DNA of 64,000 bases, taken from the NCBI GenBank assembly GCA_945865565.1, contig CAMBEK010000001.1:1-64000 (forward strand), in the 5' to 3' direction. Both the position numbers and the translations under genes were made by a program. How positions within the stretch are numbered: the first letter of the stretch is position 1; the number at the start of each line of letters is the position of its first letter. This document shows, piece after piece, positions 25,452-34,961 of this stretch. The notes below the pieces were generated by a model. That model made no database searches and was not told the DNA's origin. It saw nothing but the letters and a program-made list of their open reading frames with translations. Source of the DNA: Pseudobacteriovorax antillogorgiicola (GTDB taxonomy: Bacteria > Bdellovibrionota_B > Oligoflexia > Oligoflexales > RGVZ01).

Positions 25452-26302
25452 TGCGAGAGATTCTGGAACAGTTTAGCGTTTGGGCGATTGTTGACATTGC
25501 GATCATCGCATTTGTCATCTATCAGGCTCTTTTGCTGATCCGGGGCACCCGCGCTGCGCAGATTCTGACCGGCATTCTTTTTGTTGTTGCGGCGTTTTTG
25601 CTCTCGTCTATCGTACCGTTGACCACATTGAACTGGGTGATGAACAAGTTCTACTCCAGTTTCATCATCATATTGATCATCTTGTTTCAAGACGACATCC
25701 GCCATGTACTGTCGCGGATGGGAAAAAAATCATTTATTCCTGGTGCTGACCGCGTGGCGTCGCACCATGTCCTTGATGAGATTGTCCGCGCCGCCACGTC
25801 AATGGCCAGTAAACGTATCGGGGGACTGATCGTCCTCGAGCGTAACATCATCCTGGGCCGTTACATTGATGTCGGCGTGCTAATCGACGGACGGATTTCC
25901 AAGGAACTTCTTGTTTCCATTTTTCACCCGTCCTCTCCAATCCACGACGGCGCCGTAATCATCCAGCGTGGCCGCGTCGCGGCTGCCGGATGTTTTCTGC
26001 CCCTCACGCGAGAAGAAAATCTGGATCCGAACATGGGAACTCGCCATCGTGCCGCCATTGGGATCAGCCAGGAAACTGATGCCGTCGTCGTTCTTGTATC
26101 CGAGGAAATCGGGTCTGTGACCCTTGTGGTAGACGGCAAGGTGTCACGAAAACTCGACGCAAGGCAGCTTCGCGAACAACTCAATGACCTGTTGATGGGT
26201 GAAGAGGAATTCAGTGACCGTGCGGATAGTTCGGGCGGCAATGGGTCGGCCAAAGGAATCACAAAAGCTCCGACTCCAGCTGTCGAGGGTCAGTCAAAAT
26301 GA
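25451..26302 (+). CDS. cdaA: Diadenylate cyclase CdaA
   Basis: Membrane-bound enzyme that makes cyclic di-AMP from two ATP. Three N-terminal membrane helices (about residues 8-75) are followed by the DAC domain with the catalytic DGA in PIHDGAVIIQRGR and the RHR motif in GTRHRAAIGIS. A disordered Ser/Gly-rich tail ends the protein. It starts at TAATG with folP and overlaps cdaR by four bases. As in Firmicutes, cdaA-cdaR-glmM are consecutive; both CdaR and GlmM are known to modulate CdaA there. Confidence 0.94.
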   Translation: MREILEQFSVWAIVDIAIIAFVIYQALLLIRGTRAAQILTGILFVVAAFLLSSIVPLTTLNWVMNKFYSSFIIILIILFQDDIRHVLSRMGKKSFIPGADRVASHHVLDEIVRAATSMASKRIGGLIVLERNIILGRYIDVGVLIDGRISKELLVSIFHPSSPIHDGAVIIQRGRVAAAGCFLPLTREENLDPNMGTRHRAAIGISQETDAVVVLVSEEIGSVTLVVDGKVSRKLDARQLREQLNDLLMGEEEFSDRADSSGGNGSAKGITKAPTPAVEGQSK

Positions 26303-27237
26303 AACCTCGCATCCGGGGCTTGGTCCTCGAAAACCTCCCCTATAAAATCACGGCCGTCATCCTTTCTTGCATGCTGTGGTACATCGTCCAAGGTGAAGAA
26401 ATCCTTGAGGTCAGCAAGCGCATTGCCGTTACGGTAGCTGTGCCGGATGGATATACGATCAAAGGACCGACCCTTCGCTACAAGGATGCGACCTTGCGGG
26501 GGCCACGCGTTTTGCTCGGCCAATACCTCGAAGGGAAAAAACCCTTGGATGCTACGATCAAGATTCCTCCTGGCAAGGCCGGACAACTGCGTTACCGGGT
26601 CGACCGGGAAAATTTGACGACCTTCGACCCAAGGGTAAAGCTCACGATTCATGACCCCTTTATTGTGGTCACAGTGGATGAGGTTGCTTCCAAGAAGGTC
26701 ACCGTTCGGGAGGTCCTTCAGGGTGTTCCAGCGGCGGGTTATATGCTGGAAAAAGTGGTTATTGATCCGGACACCATTACCATCAGCGGGCTAAAGGTGG
26801 ATCTGGCAAAAATCACCCAGGTCGTAACCGAACAAATGAACGTCTCTGGCCTCAACCAGCCCAAGGTATTTGAAGTCAATCTGGTAAAGACCGGGCTTGG
26901 GGATGTTCAATTCTCTGCCACCAGGGTGAACGTCAGCGTTGCCATCGGGGAACAAAAGGTAAACAAAAAATTCTCTTCAATCCCGATAGAAGTGGTGGGG
27001 GCAGAGTACCTTAACCATGTTCGCCCACAATTTGCATCCATCGTGGTTCAGGGCACGCCAGGCGTGCTCAGCTTTATCAAGAAGTCCGACCTGCGGGCAT
27101 TTGTTGATGTGCGTGATTTAACCCCGGGAAGGTATGAACGTGAGCTTCAAGTGAAAATTCCGTCTGAAACGGTATTGATTGAAACATATCCGAAGGCCAC
27201 ATCCGTTGAGATTTATAATCAACGACGCCTGCGCTAG
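26299..27237 (+). CDS. cdaR: CdaR/YbbR-domain regulator of diadenylate cyclase
   Basis: Single-pass membrane protein (helix about 13-30, ITAVILSCMLWYIVQG) followed by about three extracytoplasmic YbbR repeats, each an extended domain with a V.GxPxxGY-like core (VLQGVPAAGYMLEKVVIDPD). At 312 residues it is within the family range. Its position right after cdaA supports a role in controlling cyclic di-AMP synthesis. Confidence 0.88.
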   Translation: MKPRIRGLVLENLPYKITAVILSCMLWYIVQGEEILEVSKRIAVTVAVPDGYTIKGPTLRYKDATLRGPRVLLGQYLEGKKPLDATIKIPPGKAGQLRYRVDRENLTTFDPRVKLTIHDPFIVVTVDEVASKKVTVREVLQGVPAAGYMLEKVVIDPDTITISGLKVDLAKITQVVTEQMNVSGLNQPKVFEVNLVKTGLGDVQFSATRVNVSVAIGEQKVNKKFSSIPIEVVGAEYLNHVRPQFASIVVQGTPGVLSFIKKSDLRAFVDVRDLTPGRYERELQVKIPSETVLIETYPKATSVEIYNQRRLR

Positions 27238-27277
27238 AAGTTCGGGATTCACAAGGGAATCGTGAAAGGACGTTTGA

Positions 27278-28672
27278 ATGACTAGGTTATTTGGTACAGA
27301 TGGAATTCGCGGAGAAGCCAATACATATCCCATGTCGCCCGATCTAGTCCTTCGACTTGGCCAGGCCATCGGCGTTTACTTTCGCACCAAGATGGCACAT
27401 CCGAGGATCTTGATTGGCAAAGACACACGGCGAAGCGGTTACATGCTTGAGCAGGCTTTGTGCTCTGGAATTTGTAGCGTTGGCGTAGACGCATTTTTTC
27501 TTGGTCCATTGCCGACCCCAGGCATTGCTTATCTTACCAGGGGCCTTCGGGCATGCGCAGGAATCGTGATCTCGGCATCACACAATCCATTTCATGACAA
27601 CGGAATTAAGATATTCAGCAGCACGGGTTTCAAGCTGCCAGACGAAGATGAAGACAAACTGGAAGCTCTTTTGAAGAGCGACGATCTGGAAAATCACGCT
27701 GTCCACGGCGCAGATATCGGCGCCGCGCGCCGCATTGAGGACGCCATTGGCCAGTACGCCGTTTTTCTGAAAGAACAGTTCCCCAAGCATTTGACGTTGG
27801 ATGGTTTGCGTGTGGTCATCGACTGCGCCAACGGAGCGTCCTACCGGGTCGCCCCAAAAGTTTTTTCGGAACTTGGCGCTGAAATTTTTATGCTTGGTGT
27901 TGACCCTAATGGAATCAATATCAACGAGCACTGCGGTGCCCTTCATCCACAAACTTTGCGCGAAAAAGTAATGCTCTACAAAGCAGATATCGGCATCGCA
28001 CTTGACGGTGACGCCGACCGCCTGGTCGTGGTGGACGACAAGGGTGAAATTTTGGATGGTGATGAACTGCTCGCCATCTGCGGCATTCACATGCTGCAGA
28101 AGAACAAGTTGCGCAACCGGGCTCTAGTTTCAACCATCATGAGTAACATGGGTCTGGAGATCGCCATGGCCCGTCACGGTGGCAAAGTCGTCCGGACGAA
28201 GGTGGGCGACCGCTACGTCATGGAGGCCATGATCAACGGCGACTACAATCTGGGCGGGGAACAGTCTGGTCATTTGATCTTTCGGGATTGCGCTACGACG
28301 GGTGACGGTCTCATGGCGGCGCTCAACCTGCTTGAAATCATGGTCGAGAGTGGCAAAAAGGTTTCGGAACTTCGCCATTGCATGGAGCGTGTGCCGCAGA
28401 CCATGCGCAACATCAAAGTGAAAGACAAGGTCCCACTGGATCAAATGCCCGACTTGACCGGCTTCATCAAACTCTGTGAAGCAAAATTGGCCGGAAAAGG
28501 TCGCGTGCTCGTTCGTTATTCCGGCACGGAGAACCTTGCCCGCATCATGGTCGAAGGCGAAGATGAAAGTGTTATCGACAACATGGTCGATGAGATCGCA
28601 GATCAAATGCAAAAGTCCATCATCAATCATCAACAGGCAAAAGCAGCTGCGCCAACGGGTAAAAAATCGTGA
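27278..28672 (+). CDS. glmM: Phosphoglucosamine mutase
   Basis: Converts glucosamine-6-phosphate to glucosamine-1-phosphate for UDP-GlcNAc, feeding peptidoglycan and LPS. The phosphoserine loop is VISASHNPFHDNGIK, the metal site is ALDGDADRLVV, the sugar loop is GGEQSGHLIF, and RYSGTENLARIMVEG binds phosphate. At 464 residues it is slightly longer than usual (about 445), with a basic tail. The ribosome site GAAAGGA precedes the ATG. It overlaps the pdxJ start by four bases. Confidence 0.96.
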   Translation: MTRLFGTDGIRGEANTYPMSPDLVLRLGQAIGVYFRTKMAHPRILIGKDTRRSGYMLEQALCSGICSVGVDAFFLGPLPTPGIAYLTRGLRACAGIVISASHNPFHDNGIKIFSSTGFKLPDEDEDKLEALLKSDDLENHAVHGADIGAARRIEDAIGQYAVFLKEQFPKHLTLDGLRVVIDCANGASYRVAPKVFSELGAEIFMLGVDPNGININEHCGALHPQTLREKVMLYKADIGIALDGDADRLVVVDDKGEILDGDELLAICGIHMLQKNKLRNRALVSTIMSNMGLEIAMARHGGKVVRTKVGDRYVMEAMINGDYNLGGEQSGHLIFRDCATTGDGLMAALNLLEIMVESGKKVSELRHCMERVPQTMRNIKVKDKVPLDQMPDLTGFIKLCEAKLAGKGRVLVRYSGTENLARIMVEGEDESVIDNMVDEIADQMQKSIINHQQAKAAAPTGKKS

Positions 28673-29412
28673 TCCGGCTTGGCGTCAACATTGACCACAT
28701 TGCAACCGTTCGCCAAGCGCGAGGTGAGTCGTATCCTGACCCCGTGCAGGCTGCCGTTTTTTGCGAACTCGGTGGGGCCGACAACATCACATGCCATCTG
28801 AGAGAAGACCGTCGCCACATTCAAGACCGCGATGTTCCTTCTTTGAAGGACTCCATCAAGATTCCGCTTAATTTTGAAATTGCCGGAACGGAAGCCATGA
28901 TTCGCCTTGCCCAACAAATCATGCCCCATGCGGTAACGCTCGTCCCTGAGAAACGAGAGGAGCGAACCACAGAAGGTGGCCTCGATGTCGCTGGTCAAAT
29001 GCGCGACTTGAAACCAAAAATTGCGCGACTGAAAGACTGCGGGATCCTCGTCAGCCTTTTCATTGAGCCAGAGGACCACGCCATTGAAGTCTCTGCTGAA
29101 CTTGGCGCAGATGCCGTCGAGTTTCACACGGGATCTTGGTGCCATCAGATGTCGGCCTGCCGTCGTACGCGAGAACAGGTGGCCCTGACTGCCAAGTTAA
29201 ACCATGCCTCGGCCCTGGCGCACCGATTGGGTCTTCAAGCGCATTTTGGCCACGGCCTGAATTACACGAATGCCATGTGGCTTCAGCATGTCGAGCATGC
29301 CGAAGAGGCCAACATCGGGCACGCCATTGTGGCCCGGGCACTCTTCACCGGCCTCAAGGAAGCCGTCCAGAACATGAAAGAACTTCTAAATGACCCGCGC
29401 CATCGCCCATAA
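28669..29412 (+). CDS. pdxJ: Pyridoxine 5'-phosphate synthase
   Basis: Last step of the DXP-dependent vitamin B6 pathway. Signatures: RLGVNIDHIATVRQARGE, PDPVQAA, CHLREDRRHIQD, LVPEKREERTTEGGLD and the terminal GHAIVARALFTGL. It starts at GTG 28669 overlapping the glmM stop. The 247-residue length is normal. It overlaps tsaE by 23 bases. Confidence 0.96.
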   Translation: MIRLGVNIDHIATVRQARGESYPDPVQAAVFCELGGADNITCHLREDRRHIQDRDVPSLKDSIKIPLNFEIAGTEAMIRLAQQIMPHAVTLVPEKREERTTEGGLDVAGQMRDLKPKIARLKDCGILVSLFIEPEDHAIEVSAELGADAVEFHTGSWCHQMSACRRTREQVALTAKLNHASALAHRLGLQAHFGHGLNYTNAMWLQHVEHAEEANIGHAIVARALFTGLKEAVQNMKELLNDPRHRP

Positions 29413-29872
29413 ACGACTGTGGGAGCGTGTGGCCGGAGAAGACGATCTCCGGGACATCGCCACGGCCACGAGCCTTGCCTTGGCAGGCACTTCGCCTTTT
29501 TGCCTGTGGCTCGTGGGACCCGTCGGGGCTGGAAAAACGACCCTCTCCGGAGCCCTGTTGCATGCCATGGGGTTGCCTGAAAAAGTCCCGGTGCTTTCTC
29601 CTACCTATACATACCTCCAAGAATACACGCTCCCCGATGGCCGCCGCGTGGCTCACCTGGACCTCTACCGCGGAACCGCTTTGGAGGCCCTTGAAGACGC
29701 TGGAGTTTTCGCTGATTTAATCAATTATTCTGGTGTGTTAATTGAGTGGCCGCCGATGGATGGTGCGTCCATTTCGGCAGCCGAAATGGGTTTTGCCCCG
29801 TCGCATATTATGGTCATCACACCGGTGGAAAGTGGTGCCAAACGCCACTACCAATTAGCGGTTGCAGGATAG
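29390..29872 (+). CDS. tsaE: tRNA threonylcarbamoyladenosine biosynthesis ATPase TsaE
   Basis: ATPase partner of TsaD/TsaB in forming t6A37 of ANN-decoding tRNAs. P-loop GPVGAGKTTLSGALL, then SPTYTYLQEYTL, HLDLYRGTALEAL and IEWPP are all family hallmarks. 160 residues, normal size. It overlaps the 3' end of pdxJ and is followed 38 bases later by tRNA-Arg. Confidence 0.93.
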   Translation: MTRAIAHKRLWERVAGEDDLRDIATATSLALAGTSPFCLWLVGPVGAGKTTLSGALLHAMGLPEKVPVLSPTYTYLQEYTLPDGRRVAHLDLYRGTALEALEDAGVFADLINYSGVLIEWPPMDGASISAAEMGFAPSHIMVITPVESGAKRHYQLAVAG

Positions 29873-29910
29873 AGGCCTCTTGGATATACACCTCCACTCG
29901 TTCTGAGGAT

Positions 29911-29987
29911 GCACCCGTAGTTCAGCTGGATAGAATACTAGACTACGAATCTAGGGGTCGGAGGTTCGAATCCTTCCGGGTGCGCCA
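29911..29987 (+). tRNA. tRNA-Arg (anticodon ACG)
   Basis: 77 bases including an encoded CCA. Acceptor stem GCACCCG pairs with CGGGTGC. The D-arm contains AGCTGGATAGA, the anticodon stem CTAGA/TCTAG encloses CTACGAA (anticodon ACG), and the T-arm is GGAGG-TTCGAAT-CCTTC. A34 would be deaminated to inosine by TadA. Confidence 0.95.
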
Positions 29988-30098
29988 CTCTCTCCTTCTC
30001 CCTCTCCCTCATCATATCAATTCCGTCATCCTGTGCCGCATCTCGCGATCCTGAGCTGCAGTCGATGCCAGGCGCACTCTAGTAGAGCAGTTCTAAAC

Positions 30099-30806
30099 TC
30101 AATGAGCGACTCCTTCGGATGGAATTCGGGGAGTAGCTTCATCCTGATCCACCTCTGGCAAAACAAAACCAATTTGACCACTTGCCTGCATCTGAATGCA
30201 GCCAAGTTTAGTTTCTAAGTTTCCATCAGGATCGTCCCGTCCGGTCGGAAGCGATGACGTTTCATCCAGCGAACCCAGGCTCTGTTTTAAAAATGGCAAC
30301 TCGGTCTGATTTTTGATGGCTTCGAAAATAAAATTTCGCGTGGAAAATTCATCCATCAGGAGGCTCTGGCCAACTCCACTTTCCATGATCAAATGTGAGT
30401 CCAGCCCAAGACGCGGAAGGCAGGTTGACTTCAGTGGAACGCCTATAGAAATCCCCGAGCCATGAATTCCATATTTTCCAATATTGACTTCCGACACCAT
30501 GAGGGCTTTGCCAGAGCCAACCGTTTGATCGACGTAGAAATAACCATGACGCATCATGTAATGGCCGGAGCTGCTCAGGATCAGTTGGACGAATCCACCT
30601 GTCTCCAGTTCAAGGCGCCATTCACGCAGGGTATGACGGGGAGCTGCTGCACGCCCTGACCCCGCCTGGTTCAGGACGGAATTTGCATCAGCCAATGCAG
30701 ACTTGGCCCGGCCAACTGAGGCACACCCATGCACCAGAAAGGCTAGACCGACTGCAGCCCAGCCTGTGAGAGCAAATCTGGCAAAACGGAAGTTTCCGCT
30801 CTGCAT
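30099..30806 (-). CDS. Putative lipoprotein, unknown
   Basis: 235 residues from the ATG at 30806, selected because GAGGAGG lies just upstream; the frame runs back to 30866 without such a site. The N-terminal hydrophobic stretch ends AFLVHGC, a plausible lipobox. The mature protein has no recognised domain and ends in an acidic, Pro-rich tail. Repeat debris lies just beyond its 3' end (about 30018-30060), between it and tRNA-Arg. Confidence 0.55.
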   Translation of the reverse strand: MQSGNFRFARFALTGWAAVGLAFLVHGCASVGRAKSALADANSVLNQAGSGRAAAPRHTLREWRLELETGGFVQLILSSSGHYMMRHGYFYVDQTVGSGKALMVSEVNIGKYGIHGSGISIGVPLKSTCLPRLGLDSHLIMESGVGQSLLMDEFSTRNFIFEAIKNQTELPFLKQSLGSLDETSSLPTGRDDPDGNLETKLGCIQMQASGQIGFVLPEVDQDEATPRIPSEGVAH

Positions 30807-30957
30807 GACAAAAACCTCCTCTTGAGAACCGGCGAAGGCCGGCCACAGAAGGCTTTTGCGGAACAATCAAGGGAAACTAAAGAAATAAGTTTGTAAGAAA
30901 CTATATTTATTGAACTTAATGATTTCAATTGGCGAAAAAACAACAGTTGAAATCGCC

Positions 30958-31341
30958 TCAGTAGGCGACTTCCAGAAGGGTTGCCTTGTTGATCTGGCAA
31001 GTTTGCCCGGGAGAGCGCGCGTTGCGATTAAAGAAAACGACAACCTGATAGTGCTCGCGAGCCGGCCAGATGCCGCCGCGGTAATCATCGTAGGCCCGCA
31101 AGGAAAAATCGTAAGCGAAGGTGTTGTTGGACCGGCTGAAGGATTCGGGGCTGCGGTCCTCATAAACCTTTGGGTCTGCGGCATTGCCGGCCTTCAAGCG
31201 TTCCATTGAATCATTAACAGCCGCCAGTCGGGCCTCTTCCAAACAAGGGGTCACCCGATGGCTTGAAACCGAGGCAGCAAGGCTCACGGTGGCACTGGCC
31301 AGCATCAAGCCGAAACGGAACATGTTTGCGTTGATCATCAA
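30958..31341 (-). CDS. Small secreted protein, unknown
   Basis: 127 residues with a signal peptide (MFRFGLMLASATVSLAASV) and two Cys (TPCLEE and QTCQIN), possibly a disulfide. GGGAGG precedes the ATG. No family recognised. The downstream gap to the lipoprotein gene is 150 bases of AT-rich sequence, so the two may be separate transcripts. Confidence 0.5.
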   Translation of the reverse strand: MMINANMFRFGLMLASATVSLAASVSSHRVTPCLEEARLAAVNDSMERLKAGNAADPKVYEDRSPESFSRSNNTFAYDFSLRAYDDYRGGIWPAREHYQVVVFFNRNARSPGQTCQINKATLLEVAY

Positions 31342-31420
31342 GGCGCCTCCCGGCAGAAGTGTCTGCCTCAGGATTGCGCGTATAATGCTAGTTGGGCAAG
31401 GGTTACAAGGATATTTTGGA

Positions 31421-32056
31421 TCATTTCACCGTGAGCACGGGAAAGGCTCCAAGGATACCGTTCAAGATAAATTGGACCGCAACGGCCGTGAGGATCACGC
31501 CCATGATCCGGGTCAACAGGTTAAGACCCGTTCGACCAAGCACCTTGTAGAGCAGAGGCGCGCCCTTTAACGTCAAGTGCGATGCCCCTAGCGCGCCAGC
31601 AATGGCAACCAGCAGGCCCGTCATCTGCCCGATGCCCCGGGCCTCGCTTGCAAATAGAACAACTGTTGAAATGGCACCTGGGCCGGCCAGTAGCGGCATT
31701 CCCAAAGGAAATACGGAAATGTCGTCACGGGCCATGCCCTCATACTGTTCTTCCGGTTGGACCCGCGAGCGGCTCGAATTGAGTTGGGCGATCCCCAAAA
31801 GGAGCAGGAGGATTCCACCAGCAATCTGAAATGCCGGCAGCGTGATGCCAAAGATTCGAAAGATACCCATACCTGTCAGGCCAAAGGTGCAAAGAATCGC
31901 CAGCGCAATCTTTGTCGCCTTGTGCCGGGTTTGACGAAGCGCCGCTGGTGAATACCCCTCCGTCAGGCTCAAATAAATCGGGACGACTGCAAATGGATCC
32001 ACAATCACAAAAATTGCGACGAAGGTGTTGAAAGTGAAGAGTAAATGTTGGATCAA
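31421..32056 (-). CDS. MarC family integral membrane protein
   Basis: 211 residues with six predicted membrane helices. Family features are FVIVDPFAVVPIYLSLT near the N-terminus, FPLGMPLLAGPGAISTVVL in the middle and a final LTRIMGVILTAVAVQFILNG. MarC/UPF0056 proteins were once linked to multiple antibiotic resistance but their transport substrate is unclear. It is transcribed away from the pot operon. Confidence 0.88.
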   Translation of the reverse strand: MIQHLLFTFNTFVAIFVIVDPFAVVPIYLSLTEGYSPAALRQTRHKATKIALAILCTFGLTGMGIFRIFGITLPAFQIAGGILLLLLGIAQLNSSRSRVQPEEQYEGMARDDISVFPLGMPLLAGPGAISTVVLFASEARGIGQMTGLLVAIAGALGASHLTLKGAPLLYKVLGRTGLNLLTRIMGVILTAVAVQFILNGILGAFPVLTVK

Positions 32057-32177
32057 TGCCGTTGGCTCCGGGGAGGTTTGGCAAGCTCGCGCCTGCCTCT
32101 ATCTTACGGGTTCGATTTAACCTTTACAAACTTGCGGCCTTGCCGTATCCCGAACCCTCTTTTTGCCAGGTTGGGGC

Positions 32178-33260
32178 ATGTACGAACTCCGCTGTGAATC
32201 GCTAGAAAAATCATTCGGAAGCTTCGTGCTTCAGCCGCTGGATCTTGCTATCCAACCGGGTGAATTTTTTTCGCTTCTTGGCCCATCGGGCTGCGGGAAA
32301 ACGACGGTTCTCAGGCTCCTTGGCGGATTTGAACAGGCAACGGGCGGCAGGATCATGCTTGGCGACCGTGACATCACCCGGCTCCAGCCCCACAAACGCA
32401 ACATCCACACCGTATTTCAACGTTACGCCCTCTTTCCGCACCTGAGTGTTTTTGAAAACGTGGCCTTCAGCCTGCGCCTAAAGGGACTAGCCAAGACCGA
32501 AATCCAGCGCCGCGTGGACGAAATCATGAATTTGACTGAGATTGGCACGCTGGCTGATCGGCGCATCCACCAACTCAGTGGTGGTCAGTCCCAACGCGTT
32601 GCCCTGGCCCGCGCTCTGGTCGACCAACCTGCCGTACTGCTCCTTGACGAGCCGTTTTCGGCCCTTGACCCATCCCTGCGCGTGCGGGTCCGGGAGGAGA
32701 TGCGAACCATCTGCAAAAAGGTTGGCGCGACCTTTATCCTGGTTACCCACGACCAGGAGGAAGCCCTTCAGCTGTCTGACCGTCTGGCTGTCATGAAGGA
32801 CGGGCGTTGCCTTCAAGTCGGGACCCCAAAGGCCATCTACGAGGATCCGTCGGACGCCTTTGTCGCCAGTTTCATAGGACCGGTGAATGAAATCCGCGGT
32901 GAACTTGCCGAAAACAAACCAGGCGAATGGACGGTTTCGTCTGCCATGGGGACGTTCAAAGTCAGGAAAAACGGAATTGCCCTGCCGCGGGATGTCTCCA
33001 TGCTCCTGCGCCCTGAAAAAATGCGCCTCTTGCGCCAGCGTTCCAACACCCAGGAAAACCTTCTCGAAGGCGAAATCCAGGACCTGACTTATCTGGGCTC
33101 GCGAACGGAATACACCATCAAGACACACGACAACGTCTTCAAGGTCTCTGAGGCTGAGTTGGAGCGCCAAAAAAAGCGCCTCCTCAACCGGCGTGACCGC
33201 GTCTTCCTGACCTGGAAGACCGAGGACGCCATCTTGCTCCCCCAGAGTGCTCCTAAATGA
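32178..33260 (+). CDS. potA: Spermidine/putrescine ABC transporter ATP-binding protein
   Basis: ATPase subunit of the polyamine importer. Walker A GPSGCGKTTVLRLLGGFE, Q-loop VFQRYALFPHLSVFENV, signature LSGGQSQRVALARAL, Walker B VLLLDEPFSALD, H-loop VTHDQEEAL, and a C-terminal TOBE-type regulatory region beginning near FIGPVNEI. The ATG at 32178 is preferred to a TTG at 32163. The stop overlaps the potB start (ATGA). Confidence 0.93.
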   Translation: MYELRCESLEKSFGSFVLQPLDLAIQPGEFFSLLGPSGCGKTTVLRLLGGFEQATGGRIMLGDRDITRLQPHKRNIHTVFQRYALFPHLSVFENVAFSLRLKGLAKTEIQRRVDEIMNLTEIGTLADRRIHQLSGGQSQRVALARALVDQPAVLLLDEPFSALDPSLRVRVREEMRTICKKVGATFILVTHDQEEALQLSDRLAVMKDGRCLQVGTPKAIYEDPSDAFVASFIGPVNEIRGELAENKPGEWTVSSAMGTFKVRKNGIALPRDVSMLLRPEKMRLLRQRSNTQENLLEGEIQDLTYLGSRTEYTIKTHDNVFKVSEAELERQKKRLLNRRDRVFLTWKTEDAILLPQSAPK

Positions 33261-34129
33261 AAAAGCTGGTTCTGCGCCTGCGCGACTTGCCACCGAGCGC
33301 CTGGATCTTTTTCGCTTGGCTCGTCACCCTGAGTGTTCTGCCTTTTTTAATCATCCTCGCCATGAGTTTTGCGGTCCGTTCTGAATCAGGTCTGATTTCA
33401 TGGACCTTCACGCTGGCAAACTATGAACGTGCGTTTCACCTGGTGTACTTGAAGGTTCTCGCCAAAACGATTTTCCTGTCCCTTGGCGCAACCATTACCT
33501 GCCTGCTGGTAGGTTTCCCCGTGGCGTACTATCTGGCACGAGCGACTCCAGAAAAGCGCCAGATGGGGCTCATGCTTCTGTTCATTCCGTTTTGGACGAA
33601 TTTTATTTTGCGGATTTACGGGATCGTGTCGATATTTGGCAACCACGGCCTATTGAACCAGACCATCATGCGCCTTGGATTAACCGACTCGCCCATTGAA
33701 ATCCTTTACACACGCTTTGGGATTTACCTTGGACTCGTTTACAACTACCTGCCATTTCTTGTGGTCCCGATTTTTTCTGCCCTTGAGAAATTTGACCTTT
33801 CACTGCGCGAGGCAGCGATGGATCTCGGGGCAAACCGTTGGCAGACTTTCACTCGCGTGCTGCTCCCCAACGTGCGCGAGGGGATCGCCATTGGCAGCCT
33901 GTTTGTCTTCATCCCCATGATGGGTGAGTACGTGATCCCGGATATTCTGGGCGGGGCAAAGGAAGTGTTTCTGGGCCGCGTGATGGTTGAGCAGTTTTTT
34001 ACCATGCAGGACTGGCCGTTTGGATCGGCTCTGGCCAGTGTGCTGTCCATGGGACTCATGATTGCAGTATGGGTCCGTATGCGGTTCGAACAAAGAAAGG
34101 CGGGACCAACAAGTCATGGCCTTCGCTAA
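33257..34129 (+). CDS. potB: Polyamine ABC transporter permease PotB
   Basis: Six-helix inner-membrane permease. The EAA loop that docks on PotA reads REAAMDLGANRWQTFTRVLLPN. 290 residues, matching PotB. First of two permeases in the order potA-potB-potC-potD. Its end overlaps the preferred potC start by 14 bases. Confidence 0.93.
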   Translation: MKKLVLRLRDLPPSAWIFFAWLVTLSVLPFLIILAMSFAVRSESGLISWTFTLANYERAFHLVYLKVLAKTIFLSLGATITCLLVGFPVAYYLARATPEKRQMGLMLLFIPFWTNFILRIYGIVSIFGNHGLLNQTIMRLGLTDSPIEILYTRFGIYLGLVYNYLPFLVVPIFSALEKFDLSLREAAMDLGANRWQTFTRVLLPNVREGIAIGSLFVFIPMMGEYVIPDILGGAKEVFLGRVMVEQFFTMQDWPFGSALASVLSMGLMIAVWVRMRFEQRKAGPTSHGLR

Positions 34130-34961
34130 AACTACAACTCCAAGGTCCACCCCGCCTGAATCAGCGGCTGTCGTCCGGCCGAACAATATTTTCATTACGA
34201 CCATGTTCTGGGCCACAATGGGTTTTCTTTACCTGCCCCTTGCCTACTTGGTGGTCCAGGCCTTTCTGACCGACCCAGGAAACATCGCGAGCGGCTTCAC
34301 CATGGAGTGGGTGCTTGCCCTCCTTCACGGCGACTCCCTCTGGGAACCCCTCATGAACAGCCTCATCATCGGGGTTGCCTCGGCCACGATTGCCACGTTC
34401 ATTGGGACTCTTGGAGCCGTTGGTTTTGGGCCGTTTTCAACCGTCCTGCCGCCGAGCCTTACCGCACTCATCATGCTCCCGATTCTAATTCCAGAAGTGA
34501 TTACAGGACTGTCTTTACTGCTGTTTTTTCTGCTGTTCCGCTTTGAACTTGGTGCCACGACGGTCGTGCTCGCCCATGCCAGTTTCAGTGCTAGCTTTGT
34601 TTATTTCATCATGATTGAGCAGCTGCGAAAGCTGGACCCGAACCTGGGCGAAGCGGCCTATGACCTCGGAGCCGAGCCCGGCCAAATTTTCTGGAAGGTG
34701 ATCCTGCCCAACATCGTCCCGGGTCTCATTGCGGGATGGCTGCTCTCGTTCACCATCTCATTTGACGACTTTTTAATTTCTTTTTTCACCAGCGGAGCTG
34801 GTTTGATCACATTACCCTTGAAAATTTACTCGCTCATGCGCATAGGTTTTTCACCTGAGTTAAATGCCATGTCTCTGGTTATGATCTGCCTGTCGACCGG
34901 GTTGGTCATGGTTTTGTGGTCGAAGGAGCAAAGCCGTAAATGGGTGATCAGCGGATCTTGA
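34116..34961 (+). CDS. potC: Polyamine ABC transporter permease PotC
   Basis: Second permease. The EAA loop is GEAAYDLGAEPGQIFWKVIL, followed by the family's ISFDDFLISFFTSG. The open frame starts at 34062 inside potB; the ATG at 34116 gives a normal N-terminus. A hydrophilic lead of about 25 residues precedes the first helix. It overlaps potD by 22 bases. Confidence 0.92.
   Translation: MAFAKTTTPRSTPPESAAVVRPNNIFITTMFWATMGFLYLPLAYLVVQAFLTDPGNIASGFTMEWVLALLHGDSLWEPLMNSLIIGVASATIATFIGTLGAVGFGPFSTVLPPSLTALIMLPILIPEVITGLSLLLFFLLFRFELGATTVVLAHASFSASFVYFIMIEQLRKLDPNLGEAAYDLGAEPGQIFWKVILPNIVPGLIAGWLLSFTISFDDFLISFFTSGAGLITLPLKIYSLMRIGFSPELNAMSLVMICLSTGLVMVLWSKEQSRKWVISGS

Noticed and set aside
30910-31209. 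Forward open frame of 99 residues
   Set aside because: It lies antisense to the small secreted protein gene, which has a signal peptide and a good ribosome site.
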